Counted from the first letter of the stretch, positions 49,401 to 61,322 are shown. The stretch is 62,070 nt of DNA from Tubiluchus corallicola (GCA_030141605.1 JAQGDQ010000836.1:27501-89570); one strand, 5' to 3'. Numbers and translations: made by a program. The notes: generated by a model from the letters alone, not told the origin.

Positions 49401-52400
49401 CTGCAATCGCTCCTCGCGAACGCCACTCATCACCTCGCTAAAATCCAGCCAAACATCCTGAAATCTGAAAAACACGGCAAAATATTATCTATCAGACAAA
49501 TTGTGTTTGCCTAATTCCATATTAACTGACACTTGTGGGGTTAATAACAAGTAAATTCAAAGACTACTGCATGGTGGCACGACAGGTACCAAAAATTACA
49601 TACAAACGGCAGACATGGTGAAGGAGATGTATTCTCCTCTAAACAACATGATTAAATTTAGCCGACTCGATATGAGTAATATCAAATCCTGCATAAAATA
49701 CAACACTTAAACAGTGTCATTTAAGCTTAAAAGGCCTTTTATACAATTTGTACAAAGAGGCCCTATTAAAGGAAGACTGGACGATTGTTTAGACTCAATC
49801 TCATTTTATTTAGTGACCAAAATATACATTTTCTTGTCTAAAAAAAGTTAGCAATTGTTGTTTATATTTCAATAATTAGCTTAGAAAGTTAATTAACGGC
49901 GACCGAACACAGCTATTGCTTACGTCAGAAACTAACCACAGTTTGTGCAATGGCAGGCATCTTCCCTTGCGCATCAAGCACATTTGCATAAGTGTTACAG
50001 CACTGTTTAAACGCATGATGTCACGAATAATGGGCTCTACATCATATGCATCATATGGGCTCTACATCATTATGTCATAAACTAACACAGCAGTTCATGA
50101 TCATGCTTATAACGGTATGCCTTCTATTTGTCGGCCACGCGAATGTGACAAAAAGGCGCCGCTGCCAATCTTAGTAGATTCACTGAGCCGTGCATAGCTT
50201 TGAAAGTTTAAAGAAATTTGAGTATCTGAGGTAATTATTATTTAACCTGAACTTTGATTTACAATAAGCTATTGTAGTTTTCAATATGTTAGAGCATTCT
50301 TTATTCTGAACTCGTGTTTTCACAATCATCCTGTTTTCCTTTAAAGCTGGATGTGACTGTTGCAGACGAAGCAAATCACGCAGGAAGCCTCGTCACAAAT
50401 AAAGCATCTATTTGGGCACAAAAATTTTCCATTTAAAACTCATTATTAAAAGATTTAAACTAGATAATGCAACCACTTAGTTATCTGCAAGTCACACAAT
50501 TATTCTAAAATATTTTCCGATAATCCAGACATCAAAAATCTTTTGTGAAAAAACCAATTCGAAACAAAACAGGCAAGTACCCACCTGGATGGTAAATAAG
50601 GGATCAATTCCTGCAAAACTTGTAGCATAAAATAATTTGCGATGATTCTGAAAGAAAATGCAAGGTGGTTGTTCAGTATGAGTATTATCATTACACAGGA
50701 AAATGAAACTTTTCCACATACAGTCAACCCTCGTTAAACCGGGCTAATTGGGGGGGGGGGTGTCTGGTTTAGCCGATTGTCCGATTTATCCGATATGCCT
50801 ACATATGGTCTATATTATACAGGAATAATCACCTTAATAAGGCCTATATACATTGCACTATATACTGTGCACTATATACTATACTGCATATTACTTTAAA
50901 ATAGTTAACCTGTGAGGATAAAGAAATTATTATACAGTTGGTAGGCCGTGTTGTGTTTAGCGCTCCGGCTCGGATGGAAATCGGTCAGTTTCCTTTACCA
51001 CGGATGACATCCGTCTTATCCGATATCCGGGCTAACGGGGTCCAGTTTAACGAGTGTAATTTGGAAAAAATCATTCTTTCGATGCTCAATTTTATTATAC
51101 AGGAATCGTTTGATCAGTTTCATTTGAGCTTGTATTTTTGTAACAGTTACAAGATAAAATCTATCTGAAGCATCATGTCGTCAAACGTAACAGCTGAAGT
51201 TCGACTGTACAGCTGTGCTTTTGCAGAATGGCATTTTATACTGAATGCAGAAACACCGGTTCTCGTCTGATCACCGAAGTTAAGCAACGGATGGGTGATA
51301 CTTGGATGGGTGACCGCCTGGTAAAATACTTAACCTGTGAAGATAAAGAAATTAGTGAGTGCTTTCGATGGGGTAAGCAAACTGAATTTTGGCGGGAATC
51401 GCTTCGGCCCGTCAATGGCTTGCGGTGAGTTGGCAGGCCGTGTTGTGTTTAGTGCTCCAGCTCGGTTGGAAATCGGTCAGTTTCCTTTACCACGAATGAC
51501 GTCCATCTTATCCGATATCCGGGCTACGGGGTCCGGTTTAGCGAGGGTCGACTGTACAATGAACTGAATGCCTAAACTCATACTATGATTCAAAACTACA
51601 GTGACAATTTCATAGAACTATAAAACTTGTGTAGATACCTGTCTTCAGTTTGATTCAAAACAACAGAAAGATTCGACATGTAGGATGGAGTATAGACAAT
51701 CACACTTTCACTCAGATCCAGACTCCTGTTTAACATGGCATCAAGAAATGTTTTCATTTTGAGCTAAAACACAAAGTTAAAATCATATGTCTTCTGTTAA
51801 AGGAAAACCGGATGGTGGCGGGAAAATGAGTTCAGAATAAGGAATACTCTAAACTAATGAAAACTCCAATAGCTTATTTTAAATCAAAGCATAAATTAAA
51901 TAATAATGACCTCAGATATTCAAATTTCATTAAACTTTCAAAGGCTCAGTGAATCTACTAAGATTGGCAACGGCACATTTTGTCACGTTCGCGTGGCCGA
52001 CAAATAGAAGGTGGCACCGTGATAAGCATGATCATGAACTGCAGTGTTAGTTTCTGATTTCATATGATGTAGAGCCCATTTTCGTGACATCATGAGATTA
52101 AACAGCAACACTTACGCAAAATTGCCAGAAGTGCAAGGGAAGATGCCTGCCATTGCACAAACTGTGGTTAGTTTCTGATGTAAGCAATAGCCGTGTTCAT
52201 TTGCTACATTCATATTAATTAACTTTCTAAACTAATTATTCAAATATATGGAACAATTGTTAACTTTTATAGGCAACAAAATGCATATTTTGGGCAGTAA
52301 AATAAAATGAGATTGAGTCTAAACTATCGTCCGGTCTTCCTTTAATAAGAGCAAAACAAAAGGAAATACATTTACACGTGTGGTCTGCATAAAATAAGAG

Positions 52401-55400
52401 GAATGCACCCACCACTGATGTGATCACTGGTATTACAATCACAACATGTACATTAACAATTATCCACCACTAGTCATAAGTCATAGCAAATCGTAAGCTC
52501 TAGTTTACTAGTAATAATCATGCAGGAAATATACGTAAGATCTAGAAAGATGCCAGACAATTTCAGTGTAAAAATAAAAAAATATTTATATTTATATTGC
52601 TACACTAAAATTGAAAGTTTTAAAAACATTGCAAATAAGTCACCATTAAAAAGGTTATGATGATAAAGCCTTTAAAAGCATTGCAAATAAGTTACATTAA
52701 AAAAGATTATGAAGATAAAGCCTTTAAAAGCATTGCAAATAAGTCGCATTAAAGAGGTTATGAAGGTAAAGGCTTTAAAAACATTGCAAATAAGTTACAT
52801 TAAAAAAGTTATGAAGTTAAAGCCTTTAAAAACATTGCAGATAAGTCACATTAAAAAGGTTTTGAAGGTAAAGCCTTTAAAAACATTGCAAATAAGTCAC
52901 ATAAAAAGGTTATGAAGGTAAAGCCTTTAAAAACATCGCAAATAAGTCACATTAAAAAGGTTATGAAGATAAAGGCTTTAAAAGCATTGCAAATAAGTCA
53001 CATTAAAAAGGTTATGAAGATAAAGTCTTTCACACTAAGTACTTGCAACAAAATTGAAAAAAGGACTAACACTGATTAGGTTTCGACCTCACAGAAGCAC
53101 TAAACAACAATGTAATCATAACATAAGTAGATTAAACATTAAGGTACTAATTCATTTCAATCAATACCTTTTGTCCAGGCATCGATCTTTCCAGATCAGA
53201 TAAGTTCATTTTATGATAGATTTCTCTTGGATCTCTCAGGTCTTCCACCGGGATAAAGATCTACAAAAATACAGTTTATTTACTACATAGGAGCAACGTA
53301 TATTAAAAAAGTTATCTAAGGAAGCCACAAATCATGCAGACAGACATATATTCTCTATGTTCAATAATGTTCTATGTTCTATGTTGAATGTAGACTCTAT
53401 ATATAATAATAGATGAAAGGCATTAAGCTGCTTACTGAATACTCTAAACAGTACAGTGGAAGCGATGATGTAAATAGTGAAATGGGCACAGTTCATTAAC
53501 TCCGCATGCTTTCTCAAAAGCCTCATATTTCATGTCTTTACAAAAAATTCCATACTACTTTTGCAGCCAATTTTATATACTAATAATTATTACATTCTTA
53601 TAGTTCTAAAAACTGCTGTACAAAATATGGTTTACTAAACTTTAAAGATAGCATTTAAATAAGACAATGTTCTAAAATGTAAAATACGTAGTTTATACTT
53701 TTGCTAAAGCTATTTCAAAATCTTGGACTTCTTGCACTTGCTTTCTTGTAGTTGTGCTATCAGTACCGAGTAATAAACACATTTTCTCCATCATAACTAC
53801 CCACGCTGCCCGCACATTCTCCGCTAGCGTCGTGTTTTCCAAATATCGCTTCTCGGAATCGAGTGAAAGACCGCTTTGTTCAACCTGTGAAAAATAACAA
53901 TGTGGATAAAGTGAATCCAAATAACAATGTGGATAAAGTGAATCCAAATAACAATGTGGATAAAGCGAATCAAAATAACAATGTGGATAAAGTGAATCCA
54001 AATAACAATGTGGATAAAGTGAATCCAAATAACAATGTGGATAAAGCGAATCAAAATAACAATGTGGATAAAGTGAATCCAAATAACAATTGGATAAAGT
54101 GAAAGCAAAAAACAATGTGGATAAAGTGAATCCAAATAACAAAGTGGATAAAGTTTTAAAATCATGACAAGTCTAACTCCTTCGCAACGGGTACCTTCTT
54201 AGCTAAACTTCCCACTCTCCAAATTTAATGAAATTTGGAAAAGAAACAGCAAACATATAAGAAAATTACACAAGAACTAAAAAGTGTGCTGTTTTTTTCG
54301 TTTACCGTGTTTGAAGAAATTTTTCACAAACTAATGGATAAAAACTTGTACAGCAACTCAGCCTAGCAGCGACGTTGATCTGCCCTGCCGTTCATTAACT
54401 CAGGCTATTATTAGCACTCTAATATAACTTTTATTGTCACCTGGGTGTGTGTTCACAGAATGTGACAGTAACGAGGGTGTGTGTTCACAGAATGTGACAG
54501 TAACAAGGGTGTGTGTTCACAGAATGTGACAGTAACAAGGGTGTGTGTTCACAGAATGTGACAGTAACAAGGGTGTGTGTTCACAGAATGTGACAGTAAC
54601 AAGGGTGTGTGTTCACAGAATGTGACAGTAACAAGGGTGTGGGTTCACAGAATGTGACAGTAACAAGTGGTGTCCATTGTCCAGTGCACCTGAGCTGTAC
54701 TCTGAACAGACATGATGTTGTTTTGCTTCTGAATATACCAAATGCTTTTGAATGTAAGAAAAATGAAAAAAAAGATTAATGGAGTTTGTGGTATTTTTTA
54801 AAATTTGGTGTAATTTCACAGCTGGATCTATCACTTGGACAGTAATCAGTCACATGTTTACAGCGGGATCATTTCTGCATGTTTCGCTTGTTAGCAGTAC
54901 TGCATGTGTGCTATCAAACTTTCAGCCTCTGCAAAATCTCTCGGAAGTAAACCAGTGTTCATAAAACAATACTGATGGCCATTACGTTACTATACACCTA
55001 ATTGATTGTTCTGGGAGTGCCGGCTGTTAATTCAACAGCGCAGCGGCCAGTTGCCTGCTGCCAGTGCAGGGCAGACTCACCAGCGGCAAGTGTTGCAATT
55101 TCAGTAAAAATTTCGTGACGCCTTAGTGCGTTTGAACAGCTGTCAAATGTATAAACACGGAGTTATCTAAATATCTTTTGCAAAAATTTTAAGCAGAAAA
55201 TGTATGCTCTATAGTTTTTATGTTGAACAGTTTTAGATACAAGTGAGCACTTGGATGCTAGAAAGTAATGAAAAGTTTCTCCTATTATGGAGCCACATTG
55301 TGGAATGAATTATCAAACTGTCTCCGAATGGCCGAAAATCTTGGGGAATTAACTCATGGACTGTGTACCATGTAAATGTGCAATTTGTAAATTCAAAGAA

Positions 55401-58400
55401 CTTCTCAATTTTGTCAAGTCGTAACTAAATGTTGGCAGAAAAAGTTTTATTGACCTAGATAGATTTTTGTGTAAATTTTGGAGAATGTTACTGCCTAAAA
55501 TTTTTACTCTCTCAATTCTTAACTGTCTCAATTTTTACTGTACCAATACCTCTGGTGGCATCCAAAAGATTTAAGAAGTACATATTATTACCATGTTATC
55601 GCTCATACACATTGTTTGATATCAGTTTACGAGCTTTAAAAGCTCATGTTTTTACAAATATGTACTGCTTTAGATCATACCGATGAAAATAAATCTTATC
55701 TTATCTTATCTTATCATCTATCTTATCATCTCATCTCATCATCTCATCATCTCACCTCACCTCACCTCACCTCACCTCACCTCACCTCACCTCACCTCAC
55801 CTCACCTCACCTCATCTAATCTTAATCTTAACCTTACCTTACCTTACCTTACCTTACCTTACCTTACCTTACCTTATCTTATCTTATCTTATCTTATCTT
55901 ATCTTATCTTACAATTTAAGATTAAAATTTAATTACATTAAACAATCCCAACGTAATGAACAGCTTAGTAATCAATTACAAAATGATAGTCACCTGCTTA
56001 GTGGTAGGTGACATATATGGAGCAAACTGTGAAAAAAAGGGATAGGATTTACCTGTATGATGTTTATAGAATTGTTCATGTCGTCTGCTCCTACAGGCCA
56101 CTCAAACAACGGCGCCATGTTCATTCTGTGCAGAGAAGTCAAAGCGTTCATGAAATTCCATGAACTGGGATCCCAGTCACTCTTGAATATACTACTAGAT
56201 CCAGACTGACTGATTAACTGCATGAAAAAAAACAGGTGAACAACACCAACACCGACAATTACGTTAAAACGTTGATTTATTAGTTGTTTACTAATAACTG
56301 TAACTGTTGTATGTAAGCGGTCACAAGTTCAAGCACGACCGAGCTCTTATCTTCATCCTTCTAAGAGTACATGACACCAGTACGACAACATACATGCTAA
56401 TTCAAATTCATATATCCACAGTCATATTAATTAAATCATAGTTTTTTCATTTTTTCGTACATAGTTGTAAATACATTTGATTTTATTCGTCGTTACTTTC
56501 CATTACTGCACAGTAGCTTAGATTGCACTGACGCAATTGCCTTTAGCAGTGTAAGTTTTTATTAACTAATACCGATTGATCATCTCTGTAAAGTTTTTAT
56601 CAGTGATTATCAATGTATTTTAATGGCAAATAAAGATTATATATATATATACTGGCTCAACCATTTCTAAAACGAATTCATGTGAAAATCTATTCAGCCA
56701 CTATCGCAAACTTGCAACTTCATGCGTGCGAGATTTGGCTTTCGAATTTTTTATTTGAAGTCCAAGTTGATTAATACAGATGAATTAATTAATACAGGCA
56801 ATTGAATGCATTAAGCTGATACAAGATGGTGCTTCTGGCACTTGTAATTGTACATTTCGTAACTCCTTTGCTCCTGAAATGCTACATAGTTTGACCACAG
56901 TAATTGTACATTTCGTAACTCCTTTGCTCCTGAAATGCTACATAGTTTGACCACACTCTTGCCAACTCTTACAGGCTCATTCAAAAATGACAGATCTTTG
57001 GTAATCAACTCTTGGTATTGAACACATCAACATGCTGAGATTCAATTTTACAGTTTCAAAATAATTTTCACGGATCAAGTAGCAGCAAGGCTGCAAGTCA
57101 GCATAATCAGTAACAAGCAAAGGTGTAAGTGTCTAAGATCTAGCCCAAGATAAAATATAAAAAAGATGTGTACAAGGATAGGATACCTTCTGTATAGGTT
57201 CGACACCTTTGGCTTCTATGCCAGCTTTGTCCATGCAGGCTTTGTAAAACTGCTGCGCCTTTTGTACAGCGGCTGAATTTGTTCCATTGACTTGAGTCGA
57301 ATTTTGCTCTAAAAGCTGTTAAAACAGAAACAGAAATTCTACAATGTAGAACATACGTAACAACAACTGCAAATGTCAAGCAAACAAATAAAAACAAACA
57401 AACAAACAAAAAATGGCATGATTTAACTTAAATCAAGAACTTTGCAACCGGCAAATAAATATTGCTAAATTATTTAGGTTTATAACAAATAGCACTTAAG
57501 CAAACATGTAATTTGAAATTCAGGCAAATAAAACTCAGTTCACGTTTAAGAGGTATCGTCATCATCATCATCATCGTCATCATCATCATCATCATCGTCA
57601 TCATCATCATCATCGTCATCACCACCATCATCATCATCATCATCACCATCATCATCATCATAACACGGTTCACTTTTCAAGTGGTTTTCAAGCTAGTATA
57701 TTTTATGAAAATGCTATTGGGCTAAGACTTGTATATAGAAGTAGCAGTCACCCTCTCGTATCGCTAGCTAACATAATGGGGTACAAGTGACCAGTCCTGT
57801 CGGGTCGTCGTTGCTGTTATGGACACAATCTGAAATTGCTGAATGTACCGTCTATGCTGTCAATGTTCTGCAGAAATGGTTTATAATAAAAGTTTACCAC
57901 TACAGTGTTCCCTCGCTACTTCGCGGTTCGTTTATCGCGGGTTTTTGCCGTACTCCGTCTAAAGTATTTTTGCACATGCGTAGTACGTATTGTACAGTAA
58001 TGTATAGATTTGACGAATTTTGCATAAAAATATATTAAAAATATTAATTCTAACATTAAAAGAATATTATAAATCATAAAAAATTATCATTTACAGTAAA
58101 TAGTGTATTTATTCAGCGGATGAATACACACCAAAAACGAAATGTAGTACTTGCGCCCACTTGAGATGCTACTTGCCGACGCGAGATTGTACACAACACA
58201 CGATTGGTTGATTGATGGAAAGTTTTTTAAAAGGTACATGTACAGTATGGGAAAAGTTATTAAGGGAATGGGAAAGGGTTATGTATAAGAGTGTGGGGAG
58301 GGTTTATAAAGACTTAAAATGTGTAATTACTAAAATAAGTATAGCGTCCCTACTTTGCGGAAATTCGCTTATCGCGCGTGGATCTGGGAACGGAACACCC

Positions 58401-59734
58401 GCGATAAGTGAGGGAATACTGTACATTTTAAAATTTCACATTTTCACTTTTCCTGTCAAGGGAAACAGTTCATTAATAAAGGAAAACACGACCTTGCTAG
58501 TTTTCAAGCTAAAAAGCCAAAAAGTCCAACTTAAATATACAAACAATATTACCTCTTTCGTGATTACTCTCAGATCTTTATCAATAATGCTGAAATAGTC
58601 CCATCTTCTGTGTCCAGGTGGCACCGCCATATTCTTTGCAAAGTTGCCACATGCGTATTTGAAAAAGTTGTTACAGGGACTGACAGACAAATTCATATTT
58701 TTTAAAATCCGGGCACTAAGATCAACACACTCAGGAGAAAGACAAGAAGTCTAAAAAAACAGAAATCATACTGAAGCACTAGTATCACTCAGCCAGAAAT
58801 CTAGGAAATGTTCAAATTGTGAAACAACATAAATTTCTTGAATACAGTCAACCTTGGATAAAATTGACACCTCCGGACCGGAAAAACCTTATATCCGATG
58901 TCTCTTATAGCCGAAGTTGAGTCAGACCGAGGGTGTATCTAGACCTGTACTTTTCTGTATTTTTACCCATATTTTTATGGATTATTGCTACACATTCAGT
59001 ACAAACGGTATGTAGGAAGCTCCTTCAGTGAAGCGAGATGTATATGACCGCGGAAACCGAGCTGTTCGAAGGCCGAGTTTGCGAAAAATTGAAGTTAAAA
59101 ATCAATCAATTTTGCTTTGATCATAGGGTTCCTTGTGTGCGAGGTAATTTACCTGGGTTTCTAGTATGCGTAAACCTGAAGACATCGTCCCTTATAACCG
59201 AAAGTCCCTTATATCTGAGTACCTTATATACGAAGATTTTTACATAAGAAAAACCTTACCAAAAATCGTTACTGGTGTTGGTGGTCCCTTATAAGCGAGT
59301 GTCCGTTATAAGCAACTACCTCATACCCGAGGTTGACCATAACATAATTGACAAGTATATGAGACAAGTTATTCAAGAGTCCAGAGTCAATTACAGTTTT
59401 ACACGAATTTTATAATACTCTTATTCGATAACAGTTTTAAATGTAACAGTTTCAAATGTACTAACAAAAAATCCAAAAAATGAATATAATAGTTACAAAC
59501 CGGGTGAAATTTTTAAAATAGCCATTTTATAGCTGTCATACTAACGTAATTGTAATTTGACAACGAATACGTAACAACCACTTACATAAACCAGCTCATT
59601 TTGTTTGTGGTAGATACCTATATAAGCAACAAGTGCACATATCACCAGAATGCAAACTGAAGACAAACACATCCATTTCTTCTCGGCTCCACTGCACAAT
59701 TTGTTAGGCCTCTGTTGGCTGTTCCCTAAAGGCC
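40440..59734 (-). CDS. Gene C: M13 zinc metallopeptidase (neprilysin/ECE-like), first exon missing
   Basis: Fifteen exons join in phase: 59734-59586, 58750-58553, 57315-57187, 56217-56053, 53884-53699, 53260-53168, 51763-51639, 50647-50585, 49464-49305, 48724-48548, 47253-47153, 45448-45270, 43247-43123, 42163-41996 and 40616-40440. They give 731 residues plus an unseen N-terminus (human neprilysin has about 750). Numbering from the first joined codon, residues about 24-43 are a signal-anchor helix. The [13 protein letters not shown] block, [19 protein letters not shown], the zinc motif HEFTH (566-570), ENIADSGG (626-633, third ligand E626) and HSPHEFRV (catalytic His 693) are present. The chain ends KCFIW, the family's buried C-terminal Trp. 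All catalytic residues are intact. The product should be a type II ecto-peptidase trimming extracellular peptides. One deviation is FLAGIL where most relatives have FPAGIL. Neprilysin and ECE subfamilies are not separable here. Confidence 0.95.
41346..41432. repeat. Degenerate TG/CA tract
   Basis: Alternating purine-pyrimidine run (GTGTGTG, GCATGCATGTGTGCGC) of a type able to adopt Z-DNA. In the last intron of gene C. Confidence 0.7.
41468..41838. mobile_element. hAT-type MITE with perfect 8-bp target duplication
   Basis: Termini CAGGGGTGTGCAAA and TTTGCACACCCCTG. GTTTAATA flanks both sides (41460-41467, 41839-41846). The interior has GGGCCACAT and GCGGGCCGCA and no transposase. It lies in the last intron of gene C. 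Confidence 0.92.
44158..44428 (-). mobile_element. tRNA-derived SINE
   Basis: The minus strand reads TTTAGTCTAGTGGTAATGTG (A box) and GAGTTCGAACCAGC (B box), correctly spaced. A non-tRNA body and an AAATAAATATTATTATTAT tail follow. It lies in a gene C intron. Confidence 0.75.
44633..45181 (-). mobile_element. 5S rRNA-derived SINE, copy 2
   Basis: Same head-and-body structure as 21650-22191, with an AAC/AAT tail. The 13-base duplication ACAACTATTAACT (44620-44632, 45182-45194) is perfect. It sits about 90 bases from the catalytic exon of gene C. Confidence 0.92.
45270..45448 (-). other. Gene C catalytic exon (HEFTH)
   Basis: This exon encodes the substrate-binding VNAYY motif and the zinc-binding GHEFTHGFD. 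It is flanked by TATTTTAG and GTACGTAG splice sites. Both histidines and the catalytic glutamate are present. Confidence 0.92.
46301..46797. mobile_element. pogo/Tigger-like MITE (CAGTCAACC family), copy 1
   Basis: CAGTCAACCTCGGGTATAAGG at the left and CCTTATATCCGAGGTTGACTG at the right, flanked by TA. About 497 bases, with several internal TATAAGG repeats. Confidence 0.85.
47711..48349 (+). mobile_element. TTAA MITE family 1, copy 5 (reference copy)
   Basis: Both TTAA ends intact. TTAAAGGACAAGAAAA faces TTTTCTTGTGCTTTAA. 639 bases, in a gene C intron. Confidence 0.9.
49766..50344 (+). mobile_element. TTAA MITE family 2, copy 5
   Basis: TTAA ends. A short internal duplication (GGGCTCTACATCAT) near 50032 and 50058 sets it apart from other copies. 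Confidence 0.9.
50721..51554. mobile_element. Composite pogo-like MITE
   Basis: The outer ends CAGTCAACCCTCGTTAAACC and GGTTTAGCGAGGGTCGACTG are flanked by TA. The right third (about 51432-51545) duplicates about 50938-51055. Between them is a 5S-like fragment. Confidence 0.8.
51247..51330 (+). pseudogene. 5S rRNA-like fragment
   Basis: AACACCGGTTCTCGTCTGAT, then ACCGAAGTTAAGCAACG and GATACTTGGATGGGTGACCGCCTGG match the 5S SINE head. About 10 bases are missing in the middle and there is no body, so it is a truncated SINE copy. Confidence 0.75.
51797..52345 (-). mobile_element. TTAA MITE family 2, copy 6
   Basis: TTAA ends, inverted orientation, in the gene C intron next to exon 51763-51639. 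Confidence 0.9.
52610..53025. repeat. About 51-bp minisatellite
   Basis: Eight units built on GCAAATAAGTCACATTAAAA and GGTTATGAAGGTAAAGCC, with period 51-52. In a gene C intron. Confidence 0.9.
53892..54150. repeat. 27-bp minisatellite abutting a gene C acceptor
   Basis: AACAATGTGGATAAAGTGAA plus TCCAAAT recurs about nine times from 53896. It begins within about 15 bases of the acceptor for exon 53884-53699. Confidence 0.9.
54440..54666. repeat. 32-bp minisatellite
   Basis: GTTCACAGAATGTGACAGTA recurs seven times at 32-base steps from 54451. Confidence 0.95.
55265..55690 (+). pseudogene. LINE 3' end remnant
   Basis: The plus strand encodes [20 protein letters not shown], the conserved C-terminal motif of LINE ORF2 proteins. 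An untranslated tail ending GAAAATAAATCTTATCTTAT runs directly into the pentanucleotide array. Confidence 0.65.
55693..55915. repeat. Pentanucleotide array (ATCTT, CTCAC, CCTTA)
   Basis: Three successive pentamer variants in homogeneous blocks. Probably an expanded LINE tail. Confidence 0.95.
56844..56955. repeat. Two-copy 56-bp duplication
   Basis: GTAATTGTACATTTCGTAAC through TTTGACCACA is repeated exactly, starting at 56844 and 56900. Confidence 0.95.
57559..57661. repeat. (ATC)n microsatellite
   Basis: Trinucleotide run with GTC and ACC interruptions in a gene C intron. Poly-Met frames are artefacts. Confidence 0.95.
57903..58421. mobile_element. Tigger-like MITE (CAGTGTTCCCTCGC family)
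   Basis: CAGTGTTCCCTCGCTACTTC at the left, GATAAGTGAGGGAATACTG at the right, flanked by TA, with internal TTCGCGG/CGCGGG motifs. The plus open frame over it has no domain. Confidence 0.85.
58845..59340. mobile_element. CAGTCAACC-family MITE, copy 2
   Basis: Same family as 46301-46797 with the interior inverted. The left terminus CAGTCAACCTTGGATA is intact; the right terminus is mutated to GGTTGACCA. Confidence 0.8.
59586..59734 (-). other. Gene C exon with the membrane anchor
   Basis: The acceptor TTGTTCCAG and donor GTAAGTGG bound an exon in phase 1 at its start. It encodes a basic cytosolic segment then [20 protein letters not shown], a type II signal-anchor. The exon starts mid-codon without a plausible initiator, so a short 5' coding exon lies upstream, either in the minisatellite-rich DNA to 62,070 or beyond the window. 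Confidence 0.85.
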
Positions 59735-59839
59735 CTGGAACAAAACGTTAGAGTTTGGCAGTATTGCAGTCACAGTTACATCACAGTCCAATTACATATG
59801 CTAATGTAATTATGCGATTAAACTTTCAGCAAGTCAAGG

Positions 59840-60775
59840 TATGTTAAGTGGTTTTTCTTTGTTATATTAAGATATGTCAAGATATGTTAAGTGGTTTTTC
59901 TTTGTTATGTTAGGATATGTTAAGTGGTTTTTCTTTGTTACATTAAGATATGTCAAGATATGTTAAGTGGTTTTTCTTTGCTATGTTAAGATATGTCAAG
60001 ATATGTTAAGTGGTTTTTCTTTGCTATGTTAAGATATGTCAAGATATGTTAAGTGGTTTTTCTTTGTTACGTTAAGATATGTTAAGTGGTTTTTCTTTAT
60101 TTAATATATCAAGATATGTTAAGTGGTTTTTCTTTGCTATGTTAAGATATGTCAAGATATGTTAAGTGGTTTTTCTTTGCTATGTTAAGATATGTCAAGA
60201 TATGTTAAGTGGTTTTTCTTTGTTATGTTAGGATATGTTAAGTGGTTTTTCTTTGTTACATTAAGATATGTCAAGATATGTTAAGTGGCTTTTCTTTGCT
60301 ATGTTAAGATATGTCAAGATATGTTAAGTGGTTTTTCTTTGCTATGTTAAGATAAGTCAAGATATGTTAAGTGGTTTTTCTCTGCTACGTTAAGATATGT
60401 CAAGATATGTTAAGTGGTTTTTCTTTGCTACATTAAGATATGTCAAGATATGTTAAGTTATTTCTCTCTGCTATGTTAAGATATGTTAAATGGTTTTTCT
60501 CTGCTATGTTAAGATATGTCAAGATATGTTAAGTGGTTTTTTTGCTATGTTAAGATATGTCAAGTTATGTTAAGTGGTTTTTCTTTGCTATGTTAAAATA
60601 TGTCAAGATATGTTAAGTGGTTTTTCTTTGTTATGTTAGGATATGTTAAGTGGTTTTTCTTTGTTACATTAAGATATGTCAAGATATGTTAAGTGGTTTT
60701 TCTTTACTATGTTAAGATATGTCAAGATATGTTAAGTGGTTTTTCTTTGCTATGTTAAGATATGTTAAGTGGGTT
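59840..60775. repeat. 43-bp minisatellite
   Basis: About twenty units of ATGTTAAGATATGTCAAGAT plus ATGTTAAGTGGTTTTTCTTTGCT, some shortened by loss of the inner half. It lies between the membrane-anchor exon of gene C and its unseen first exon. Confidence 0.95.
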
Positions 60776-61218
60776 TTCTTTCACATCCAGTTTCGACTTA
60801 GATTCTCAGGTGATAAACAGGTCATCTTATTATGTTTTCATCTTTTGCTATAGCACGTATTATCTTTTGCTAGAATATCATCAAAGAGCTATCAAGTATC
60901 AAGATGATTTTCAAGAACCACACATTGTTAGACAGGAACACTTGGAAGGCAACTGTGGCAAAAGTCAGGCAGTCCTCGATCTACTGAAGACGTAAGCAAA
61001 ATAAAGAGAAGTTCTAGCTAAAATAAATGTCACGAGGCAAGGGCCTCATACTATGCAACAGTTTTGGCTCTCCATGGTCAAGAATCAAAGCTGCTCGTCT
61101 AAAGTGTCATCAACATTTTTTGTAAACAAATGGTCAACTTTTCGTAACAAGAAATGAATCCCAATTACGAGGGAGCCCTTTTAGTTTTCACAGACTCTAG
61201 ACATTTTGCTAATTCATA

Positions 61219-61322
61219 TTGGACATGACAAAGATGTTCACGTATACACTGAGGGCAACAGAGATGTTCACATATACACTGAGGACAACAGAGATGTTCA
61301 TGTATACACCGAGGGCAACATA
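61219..61322. repeat. 30-bp tandem repeat
   Basis: AGATGTTCACGTATACACTG followed by AGGGCAACAG, three to four units. The Cys-rich minus-strand frame over it is a by-product. Confidence 0.9.

Noticed and set aside
59840-60775. CRISPR-like regular repeats
   Set aside because: Units are directly contiguous without unique spacers and lie in eukaryotic DNA. It is a minisatellite.
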